Shown here piece by piece: positions 1 to 5,946 of a stretch of DNA of 14,607 nt; the first letter of the stretch is position 1, and each line of letters begins with the position of its first letter. Below the pieces are notes generated by a model, which searched no databases, was not told where the DNA came from, and saw nothing but the letters and a program-made list of their open reading frames with translations. Origin of the DNA: Chloroflexota bacterium (GTDB taxonomy: Bacteria > Chloroflexota > Limnocylindria > QHBO01). Made by a program: the position numbers and the translations under genes. The stretch covers positions 1 to 14,607 of the forward strand of contig JAPSGM010000019.1 in NCBI GenBank assembly GCA_031177555.1. The letters run 5' to 3'.

Positions 1-1
1 C

Positions 2-316
2 TCGATCACCAACGCCCTGATGGACATCCGCATCCACGCCGGGGACATGGACGAGGCGGAGGCAATGCGCCTCATGGTGGAGGCCGGCTTCCAGGAGGAG
101 GGCGAGGCGGCCAACAAGTGGGACCGCGCCCGCCTCACGTCGACGCAGCTGTGCGAGTACTTCCTGGGCGCCCAGGAGATGATGGCGCTGGAGGTCGAGG
201 CGCGCCGCAGGGCGCGGGCCGGCGGCGGCGACTTCGTCTACCGGCCGTTCCTCGAGTCGGTGCTGGCCCACGGGTCACCGCCCACCCCGGTGATCCGCGA
301 CATCCTGTTCGGCTAG
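2..316 (+). CDS. DUF885 family protein, C-terminal end (5' partial)
   Basis: The open frame enters from the left edge and ends at TAG 314-316, giving about 104 residues of a C-terminus. The ATG at 20 is internal to a reading frame that is already open, so it is probably not the true start. The segment around residues 35-55 of the visible part (KWDRARLTSTQLCEYFLGAQEM) resembles the end of DUF885 proteins, where a TSTQL...YF.G.QE pattern precedes a final stretch about a fruitless-hand 'hGSPPTPVIRDILFG' tail. DUF885 proteins are usually near 550-600 residues and carry a HExPGHH-type metallopeptidase-like motif. That motif would lie upstream of this window, so it cannot be checked here. The biochemical role of the family is not established. 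The gene is convergent with the serine hydrolase, and both use the same CTAG for their stops. Confidence 0.72.
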   Translation, partial: SITNALMDIRIHAGDMDEAEAMRLMVEAGFQEEGEAANKWDRARLTSTQLCEYFLGAQEMMALEVEARRRARAGGGDFVYRPFLESVLAHGSPPTPVIRDILFG

Positions 317-1560
317 CCGCGCTGCTCCCGGGCGATCCGCAGCGCGATGCGCAGGATGGACGGCGATCCCTTCTTGGCGGACAGCACCGCGCCGCGCGGG
401 TCGAAGCTCTGCCAGGCGCCGATGACCACCAGCGTGATGCGCTCCTCGGGCATGTGGACCAGCATGGAGGTGTAGCCGCGCAGCAGGCCGGTGTGGCCGA
501 CGCCGCTGCGCTTGCGCACGTGGATGAGCTCGGTGCCCAGGCCGTAGTCGTCATCGTGGAAGGCGGCCATCGCCTGCAGGCTCTCCGCGTCCAGCACGCG
601 TCCGCCGTACAGGGCGGTGCCCCACTCCAGCAGGTCCGATGCGCTGGAGTACATGTAGCCCGACGTGCCGAAGGCGCTCGCCCACGACGGGGTCATCAGG
701 TCCGGCGCGCCCCTGGTCAGCAGCACGCCGGTCTCGTCGAGGTCGAGCGGCCCCAGCAGGCGCCGCTCGAGCACCTTGTCGAAGGGTCGGCGGTAAATGC
801 GCTCGACCAGCAGGCCCAGGAGCACGTAGTTCGAGTTCGAGTACCCGTAATCGGCGCCGGGCGCGAACCACCGGCTGTCCAGCCGCCGCAGCACCTGCTC
901 GCCGGTCCATCGGCGCCGGGGATGGGCCGTCATCGGCTCGCGCATGGGGGCGAGCAGGTCGGCGATGCCCGAGGTATGCGCCAGCAGCTGGCGCACGGTG
1001 ACGCCGGTCGCGACGGGGACGTCGGGGAGCAGGGGAGCCACCTTCTGGTCCAGGGACAGCCTGTCGGCCTCGACCAGCTGCATGACCAGCGCCGCGGTGA
1101 ACGTCTTGGTGATGCTGGCGATGGCGAACGGCGAGTCCCCGTCCAGCGCGGTCACCCCGTCGAGCGCGACGCCGCTTGCCCCCGCCCAGTACTCCCGCCC
1201 GTCCACCGCCAGGCCGACGGTCAGCGCCTGCAGCCCCAGCTTCTCGCGGGCGCGGTCGACGGCCTCCTGCAACTCCGCGGCCCTCTCAGCCGGTAAGTCG
1301 ACGAAACGGACGGGCCCGGAGGGTGCGGCCCGCCACCCGGGCGGCGGCCAGTGCGGGAACGGCGGCCGCGATTCGGTGGGCAGCGCTGGCAGGTCGGCAC
1401 CGTTGGGCGCATCGAGGGCGTCCTCCGGCGCGGGGCTGACGGCGCCGGCTAGCACCGCCGGCTCGGGCGTGGCCATCGGCGCCGCCAGGATGATGCTCAG
1501 GACGAGGGCCGCGACGAGGGGCATCCCCCAGCCACCGACCACGCGCATGACTCGGGACAT
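313..1560 (-). CDS. Serine hydrolase, beta-lactamase / class C (S12-like) family, membrane-anchored or exported
   Basis: This is a penicillin-binding-protein-like serine hydrolase of 415 residues from the ATG at 1560. In that numbering the three family motifs are present: SITK (nucleophile Ser149, general-base Lys152), YSN (Tyr240) and HTG (His356-Gly358, the KTG-equivalent). The class C/S12 landmark LLAHTSG lies near 193-199. A hydrophobic segment after a short basic N-terminus (about residues 8-30) looks like a signal peptide or anchor. A Pro/Ala-rich linker follows, so the catalytic domain should lie outside the membrane. The family includes D-aminopeptidases, esterases, PBP4*-like carboxypeptidases and class C beta-lactamases. 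Substrate cannot be assigned, and resistance should not be assumed. An in-frame ATG at 1662 would add 34 residues ahead of the signal segment and overlap the operator palindrome, so I prefer 1560 (1548 is also possible). No strong SD is visible. It diverges from the transporter at 1672. Confidence 0.88.
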   Translation of the reverse strand: MSRVMRVVGGWGMPLVAALVLSIILAAPMATPEPAVLAGAVSPAPEDALDAPNGADLPALPTESRPPFPHWPPPGWRAAPSGPVRFVDLPAERAAELQEAVDRAREKLGLQALTVGLAVDGREYWAGASGVALDGVTALDGDSPFAIASITKTFTAALVMQLVEADRLSLDQKVAPLLPDVPVATGVTVRQLLAHTSGIADLLAPMREPMTAHPRRRWTGEQVLRRLDSRWFAPGADYGYSNSNYVLLGLLVERIYRRPFDKVLERRLLGPLDLDETGVLLTRGAPDLMTPSWASAFGTSGYMYSSASDLLEWGTALYGGRVLDAESLQAMAAFHDDDYGLGTELIHVRKRSGVGHTGLLRGYTSMLVHMPEERITLVVIGAWQSFDPRGAVLSAKKGSPSILRIALRIAREQRG

Positions 1561-1654
1561 CGGACGCGCGGATGGTACCCGACCGCGCGGGGAGAACACG
1601 ACCGCCAATCGTCGTGGTGCCTCGGGACCCGACTTTCCCATTCGCCCGATCTTT

Positions 1655-1669
1655 GTTAGCATTGCTAAC
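1655..1669. promoter_or_regulatory. MarR-like operator palindrome in front of the first MFS gene
   Basis: The sequence GTTAGCA-T-TGCTAAC is a perfect inverted repeat with 7-bp arms around one central base. Allowing one mismatch it extends to 1652-1672 (TT.GTTAGCA / TGCTAAC.AA). It ends two bases before the transporter ATG at 1672 and lies about 95 bp upstream of the divergent hydrolase start. A TAGCAT inside the left arm (1657-1662) is a plausible -10 element for a leaderless or very short transcript. Symmetry, length and position suit a dimeric winged-helix repressor. The nearest candidate is the MarR protein encoded at 3064-3549. The palindrome is seen directly; the pairing with MarR is inference. 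Confidence 0.65.
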
Positions 1670-1671
1670 CA

Positions 1672-3060
1672 ATGTCGTCGCGGCCGAACCTGCGCGTCCT
1701 CGTCCCGGAGGAAGCCTCACCAGCCACCACCCCGCCGGCCGCCACTCCCCCGAGCGGAGGGCTGCGTCGCGGGTTCGCCGCGCTGCGCCACGCGAACTAC
1801 CGCTACTACATCTCCGGCCAGATCGTCAGCCTGGTCGGCACCTGGATGCAGTCGGTCAGCCAGCCCTGGCTGGTCCTGCTGCTGGGCGGGACGCCGCTGC
1901 AGCTGGGCACGGTCCTGGCGCTCCAGTACGCGCCGTCGCTGTTCCTGGCGCCGCTGGGCGGGGTGCTGGCCGACCGGGTGGACAAGCGGCGGGCGCTGAT
2001 GGTGGCCAACGCGGTGGCCAGCGTGGAGGCGACCGTCCTGTTCACGCTGACCGTCAGCGGCGTGGTGCAGATCTGGCACGTGATGGTGCTGGCCAGCGTG
2101 CTCGGCCTGGTCAACGCGGTGGAGATGCCGCTGCGCCAGGCGTTCGCCGCCGAGCTCGTCCCGCGCCGCGACCTGATGAACGCCATCGCGCTCAACAGCG
2201 CCACCTTCAACCTGGCGCGCATCGTCGGCCCGGCGGTGGCGGGCCTGGGGCTCGCCCTGTTCGGCCCGGCCTTCAACTTCGCCGTTAACGCGGTCAGCTA
2301 CATGGCCGTGCTGCTGGGCCTGTCGCGGATCGACCCGCAGCGGCTCCATCGGGACGAGCCCGGGCGGCGAGACAACGGATCGGTGCGATCCAGCCTGGCC
2401 GAGGGCCTGCGCTATGCCCGCCGCACGCCCAGCGTGCTGTGGCCGCTGGTCCTGCTGTGCGGCATGGCCATCTTCGGCATGAACTTCCAGACGCTGCTGC
2501 CGCTCTACGCGCGCGACACGCTGCAGCTGGGCGCCGAGGGCTACGGCGCGCTGTTCGCCAGCATGGGCGCCGGCTCGCTCATCGGCTCCATGACGCTGGC
2601 CTTCGCCGGACCCAGGCGGCCGCTGATGCTGCTGATCATGGGCGGAGCGGTCGCGTTCATCGCCTTCGAGTTCACCATCGGCCTGGTCAGGCAGCCGATC
2701 TTCGCGTTCCCGCTGATGGTGCTGTTGGGCCTGTCCGCCATGCTCATGGTCAACACCATCAACGTCACCATCCAGAACTCGGTCTCGAACGCCCTGCGCG
2801 GCCGGGTCATGTCGCTGTACGTCACCGTCTTCGCCGGGTCGGCGCCGATCGGCGGCTTCTTCGCCGGCTTCGTGGCCCAGCTCTGGGGACCGCCGGCCGG
2901 CTTCCTGCTGGGTGCCGGTATCGCCAGCCTGTTCGTGGCGGTGGTCGGCTGGCAGCTCGCCGCTGCGGGCGGCTCATGGACCGATGCCGCCGCGCCCGCG
3001 CGCCGCCCCGCCGCGCGCGCGGCGGAGCCACCCACCCGTCGGCGCGCCGCGGGCGGGTAA
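1672..3060 (+). CDS. MFS exporter of the EntS/MFS_3 (transmembrane secretion effector) type
   Basis: This is a 462-residue major facilitator superfamily transporter in the inner membrane, probably a proton-driven exporter. About 35 variable Pro/Ala-rich residues precede the signature NYRYYISGQIVSLVGTWMQ (about 43-61), typical of the EntS-like/PF05977 group. A motif-A loop follows between TM2 and TM3 (GGVLADRVDKRR, about 97-108). About a dozen hydrophobic segments are separated by a charged central loop near residues 222-240, and a disordered Ala/Arg/Pro-rich tail ends the protein. The family exports siderophores, macrolides or other small molecules; the substrate here is unknown. The ATG at 1672 has no SD and abuts the palindrome at 1655-1669, so a leaderless mRNA repressed by a DNA-binding protein is plausible. 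The stop lies only three bases from the stop of the convergent MarR gene. Confidence 0.88.
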   Translation: MSSRPNLRVLVPEEASPATTPPAATPPSGGLRRGFAALRHANYRYYISGQIVSLVGTWMQSVSQPWLVLLLGGTPLQLGTVLALQYAPSLFLAPLGGVLADRVDKRRALMVANAVASVEATVLFTLTVSGVVQIWHVMVLASVLGLVNAVEMPLRQAFAAELVPRRDLMNAIALNSATFNLARIVGPAVAGLGLALFGPAFNFAVNAVSYMAVLLGLSRIDPQRLHRDEPGRRDNGSVRSSLAEGLRYARRTPSVLWPLVLLCGMAIFGMNFQTLLPLYARDTLQLGAEGYGALFASMGAGSLIGSMTLAFAGPRRPLMLLIMGGAVAFIAFEFTIGLVRQPIFAFPLMVLLGLSAMLMVNTINVTIQNSVSNALRGRVMSLYVTVFAGSAPIGGFFAGFVAQLWGPPAGFLLGAGIASLFVAVVGWQLAAAGGSWTDAAAPARRPAARAAEPPTRRRAAGG

Positions 3061-3063
3061 GGG

Positions 3064-3549
3064 TCAGCGGTTGGGACCGCGTCCCGGCAGGAGCACCTGG
3101 AGCTCGTCCAGCGCCGATGCCACCGCCGCTCTCCGATCGGCGGGGAGCGGCTCGATCAGCTCCGCCGCCGCGGCCACCAGGTCCCGGCGCATGCCCTTGG
3201 CCCGTCGCCGACCGGCGGGGGTGAGGGTGAGCCGCACGGAGCGCCTGTCCCGTGGGTCCGAGCCGCGTTCCAGCAGCCCCGTGTCCACCAGGCCGCCGGC
3301 CAGCCGCGTGATCACCGGGGCCGTGACCATCAGCCGCCTGGCGATCTCGGCCTGCGGCACGGGACCCTCCGAATGGATGATGCGCAGCACGTTGTACTGC
3401 TGGTACGTCATCCCCTTCCAGGTCGACCGCCGCTGGGCGTGGGCCAGCAGGTGCCGCATGACCCACGGGATGGTGGCGATGAGCCGCGCCTCCAGCTCAT
3501 CCGCTTCCCGGTCCGGCTGAGTCGAGCCCGCGCCGGCTGTGACGGACAT
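3064..3549 (-). CDS. MarR family transcriptional regulator
   Basis: This is a 161-residue winged-helix regulator, a usual MarR length, from the ATG at 3549. The N-terminal helix (about 17-40) is followed by the DNA-binding core: helices around TYQQYNVLRII (about 48-58) and PQAEIARRLMVTAPVITRLAGGLVDTGLLERG. The wing bears SDPRDRRSVRLTLTPAG, a textbook MarR wing. A C-terminal dimerisation helix follows. MarR proteins usually repress nearby efflux or detoxification genes and are released by small aromatic or phenolic ligands or by oxidation. This gene lies between two MFS transporters and is head-to-head with the second, so it is the obvious controller of both. Its first 11 bases overlap the first codons of the divergent transporter. 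An ATG at 3618 would extend the protein far into that gene and is unlikely. A TACGAT (-10-like) element lies 9 bases upstream of the ATG, suggesting a short or leaderless transcript. Confidence 0.92.
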   Translation of the reverse strand: MSVTAGAGSTQPDREADELEARLIATIPWVMRHLLAHAQRRSTWKGMTYQQYNVLRIIHSEGPVPQAEIARRLMVTAPVITRLAGGLVDTGLLERGSDPRDRRSVRLTLTPAGRRRAKGMRRDLVAAAAELIEPLPADRRAAVASALDELQVLLPGRGPNR

Positions 3550-4759
3550 CGCTTCGGATCGTAGCACCCCCCATCCCGGCCTCACGCTGGGGCTGCTGTC
3601 GTTGGGCCACGCCGTCATCCACGCCCAGTCGGCGCTGATGCCGCTGATCTACCCGATCCTGGCCGTCGAGCTCGCGCTGGACGCCGCCGACATCGGGCTG
3701 TTCATCGCCGTCACCACCGCCATCGGCGGTTCCATGCAGCTGGTGTACGGGTTCCTGACGCGCTGGATCGGGCGGCCGACCCTGCTGTCGGGCGGACAGC
3801 TCATTTTCGGCGCGTCGCTGATGGTCAGCGGCCTGGCGCAGTCCTTCGGCCAGCTGCTGGCCGGCATCAGCGCCGCCCGCATCGGGGCGTCGCCGCAGCA
3901 CCCGGTCGGCAACGCGCTGCTTTCCGACGCCTTCCCGGCGCAGCGCCGCGGCTTCGCCATCAGCGCCCACATCAGCGGCGGCAACGTGGGGACCATCGCC
4001 GTGCCATTCATCGGTGCCGCGCTGCTGCCGGTGCTCGGCTGGCAGGCGACCCTGGCCGTCTTCGGCGTGCCGGCCCTGGTGGTCGGCCTGCTGATCGCGC
4101 TCAGCGTGCGCGAGGACGCCCGTGCCTACCGCGCCAACGCCCGCCGCGCCGGCTCGGTGCGCAGCCAGCTGGCGACGGTGGCGCGGCGCCGCGACCTGCG
4201 CCTGATCCTGGGCGCGGCGCTGGTGGCGGCCGGCGGCCGGGGCCTCGACCTGGTCGCGCCGTTCATGCTGCTCTACCTGCGTGGCCCGCTCGGCATCGAC
4301 AAGGGGACCACCGACGTCCTGTACGCCCTGCTGCTGGTGGGCGCGGTCGTGGGGCCCCTGCTGGCCGGCTGGATCTCCGATCGCTTCGGCCGCAGGCGGA
4401 CCCTGGTGAGCTACTACGTCCTGTCGGCGGCCGGGATCCTGCTGTTCCTGGCGGCCGGCGCCAATCTGTGGCTGCTGGCGCCGCTGCTCCTCCCGTTCGG
4501 CACCGCCGTCTTCAGCGAGTCACCCGTCCTGCAGGCCTACCTGGCCGACCGGGCCCACGGGCCGATGCGCGACGTGGCCTTCAGCGTGTACTTCGCCCTG
4601 GCCTTCGGCGTCGGCGCGTTCTGGGCCCTCGTGATCGGCAACGTGGTGGCCGCGTGGGGCTACCCGGTGGCCTTCGGCGTGATGGCCGCCAGCTACCTGG
4701 CGGCCGCGGCGCTGCTGGTCGCCATCCGCGACCGCGACGAGCCGGCCCCTGCCGTTTGA
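3539..4759 (+). CDS. MFS transporter, fosmidomycin-resistance (Fsr)-like
   Basis: This is a 406-residue, roughly 12-segment inner-membrane transporter starting at GTG 3539, the only usable start codon ahead of TM1. TM1 with GHAVIHAQSALMPLIYPIL (about 23-41) resembles the Fsr/YfkF-type opening 'H..ND....LLP.L.P.L'. Later features include SGGNVGTIAVPFIGAAL (TM5) and a motif-A repeat, GWISDRFGRRR (about 280-290), in the second half. It is predicted to be a proton-coupled drug or metabolite exporter; the substrate is unknown, and the Fsr name reflects resemblance only. It is divergent from, and overlaps by 11 bp, the MarR gene. A hairpin-forming repeat follows its stop directly. No SD is visible, so the exact start is less certain than the reading frame. 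Confidence 0.85.
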   Translation: MTDIASDRSTPHPGLTLGLLSLGHAVIHAQSALMPLIYPILAVELALDAADIGLFIAVTTAIGGSMQLVYGFLTRWIGRPTLLSGGQLIFGASLMVSGLAQSFGQLLAGISAARIGASPQHPVGNALLSDAFPAQRRGFAISAHISGGNVGTIAVPFIGAALLPVLGWQATLAVFGVPALVVGLLIALSVREDARAYRANARRAGSVRSQLATVARRRDLRLILGAALVAAGGRGLDLVAPFMLLYLRGPLGIDKGTTDVLYALLLVGAVVGPLLAGWISDRFGRRRTLVSYYVLSAAGILLFLAAGANLWLLAPLLLPFGTAVFSESPVLQAYLADRAHGPMRDVAFSVYFALAFGVGAFWALVIGNVVAAWGYPVAFGVMAASYLAAAALLVAIRDRDEPAPAV

Positions 4760-4760
4760 C

Positions 4761-4796
4761 CACGGCGCCCCCCGCGACACATGCAGCCGCGCCGTG
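4761..4796. terminator. Hairpin after the second MFS gene, terminator-like without a T-run
   Basis: CACGGCGC (4761-4768) and GCGCCGTG (4789-4796) are perfect 8-bp complementary arms around a 20-base loop, beginning one base after the transporter's TGA. A strong GC stem at this spot suits transcription ending or mRNA 3'-end protection. No T-run follows, so it is not a standard intrinsic terminator. The rest of 4797-4930 shows only a short CACTCCAGTG palindrome and no gene that I can support. Confidence 0.4.
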
Positions 4797-4930
4797 CTCG
4801 CTGGGCGGTCTTATCGGAGAACGATCCCCTGCATCGGGTCACTCCAGTGCCACCACGCACGCCCAGGGAGCCTCGGCGGCACCCAGCGGCCCCCTTTCCG
4901 CGTTCGCTCTCCGTTAGGATCGCTCAGCGG

Positions 4931-5839
4931 TCAGCCGCCCGTGACGCCCGCCTGTTTCGGCGTGCGGTGCGGCTTCCCGACGAAGGCGTACCACCAGTCG
5001 GGCTGGCCGAAGTGGAAGCCCCTGATCGTGGTCTTCTGGACCCAGATCCTCGCGTTGCGGTCGGGGTGGCTGCTCTTCCGGATGGCGTCGGCGTCGTAGC
5101 CCTTGCCCTGCTTGAAAGCCCAGGCGAAGCTGCGCCCCGGGTTCTTCAGCAGGCGGGCCACCAGCTGGTGGGCGTCGCCGTACGCGGTGGCGTAGAAGGC
5201 CGAACCGCCCATGGCCAGGATCGGGAACGAGTAGTTGCGAACGCGCTGGCGCGCCTTCCTGTACGGCGTCCTGGGGTCGTCGCGGCTGTAGCGCTCCCCG
5301 AAGCCGGGCGTGTAGTGCGCCTGGGCGTACACCATCACGAAACCGGGCGCTGGCCGCAGCTCACCGTTGGTGCAGTACTTCCCCTGCGCCGCGCCGTCAT
5401 AGGCGCCGAGCTTTCCGAGGAGCGCCTTCTCCCCGCAGTACACCATCGTCTTAGACCAGTCGTCCTTGTCGCCGTTCTCGGTGGTCCGGTTCAGGCCCCA
5501 GCCATTGACCCGGTCGCGCCACTCGGTCGAGCTGTACGGGCTCGGGTAGCCGTTGCCGTGGCCGAAGTACACGATGACGTTGGCGCCGCGCACCGCGTCC
5601 ACGACCCTGGGCCAGGTGGCGCGCGGCGAGTAGGCCTTGGCGACGGTGGCGCCCGCGTTGCGGGCGGCGGCGGCGACCTCGTTGGCCCACGACCGGTAGC
5701 TATCGGTCAGGGAGCCGGTGGGTCCCACGATGATGGCGACCTTGACGCCCGAGCCGCCCATCGACGGCTGGGCGGAGACGGTGGATGCCCCGACGACGAG
5801 GCAGACGGCCAGCAGGATTCGGGTGACGGCGACTCGCAA
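4931..5839 (-). CDS. Secreted caspase-like-fold (clan CD-like) hypothetical protein
   Basis: This is a 302-residue protein starting with TTG at 5839; no ATG or GTG lies before the signal peptide. Residues 1-23 form a Sec signal peptide (MRVAVTR, a hydrophobic core, then VSA|Q), so the protein is exported. Residues 31-95 read as an alternating beta/alpha fold (VKVAIIVGP...; ANVIVYFGHGNG) ending in a Gly-His-Gly with His94. This is the hallmark of the catalytic His in clan CD cysteine peptidases (caspases, gingipains). From memory of similar bacterial proteins, the nucleophile segment would follow a predicted strand as 'NxCYxxGxxE'. Here the matching stretch is FVMVYAQAHYTPGFGE, with His175 where Cys is expected. 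Cys135 and Cys156 exist but lie outside that strand. Function is unknown. The gene lies 107 bp downstream of isocitrate lyase on the same strand. A G-rich stretch about 9 bases upstream of TTG may serve as SD. Confidence 0.7.
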   Translation of the reverse strand: MRVAVTRILLAVCLVVGASTVSAQPSMGGSGVKVAIIVGPTGSLTDSYRSWANEVAAAARNAGATVAKAYSPRATWPRVVDAVRGANVIVYFGHGNGYPSPYSSTEWRDRVNGWGLNRTTENGDKDDWSKTMVYCGEKALLGKLGAYDGAAQGKYCTNGELRPAPGFVMVYAQAHYTPGFGERYSRDDPRTPYRKARQRVRNYSFPILAMGGSAFYATAYGDAHQLVARLLKNPGRSFAWAFKQGKGYDADAIRKSSHPDRNARIWVQKTTIRGFHFGQPDWWYAFVGKPHRTPKQAGVTGG

Positions 5840-5867
5840 TAGTCAGACCCCCGCGAGGTTGGATCGG

Positions 5868-5883
5868 TTGAGCGGGCGCTCAA
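5868..5883. promoter_or_regulatory. TetR-type operator-like palindrome upstream of the secreted protein
   Basis: TTGAGCG-GG-CGCTCAA is a perfect inverted repeat with 7-bp arms and a 2-base centre, located 28 bases upstream of the TTG start at 5839. The TGA(A/G)CG-N2-CG(C/T)TCA layout is typical of many TetR-family operators. No TetR gene lies in the window, so the partner would be elsewhere. As RNA it could also fold into a short hairpin in the leader, or after the isocitrate lyase stop at 5947. No T-run accompanies it, so a terminator is less likely. Confidence 0.5.
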
Positions 5884-5946
5884 ACTCCCCCGGACCCTAC
5901 CGAATCCCCACGGCTCGAACCAATGGCGCGATGGTCCTCGTGCCCC

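Noticed and set aside
118..1296. Open frame on the plus strand opposite the serine hydrolase
   Set aside because: The hydrolase on the minus strand has all three catalytic motifs, whereas this frame is rich in Arg, Gly, Ala and Gln without recognisable features.
313..1560. Antibiotic-resistance beta-lactamase
   Set aside because: The motifs define only the wide serine hydrolase family, most members of which are not beta-lactamases.
4797..4930. Possible small gene or RNA between the MFS gene and the secreted protein gene
   Set aside because: No frame with a plausible start, SD and protein-like composition, and only a 10-base CACTCCAGTG palindrome.
4781..5842. Open frame on the plus strand opposite the secreted protein
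   Set aside because: The minus-strand product has a signal peptide and a coherent fold pattern. The plus-strand product is Val/Ala/Arg/Gly-rich with no hydrophobic or motif structure.
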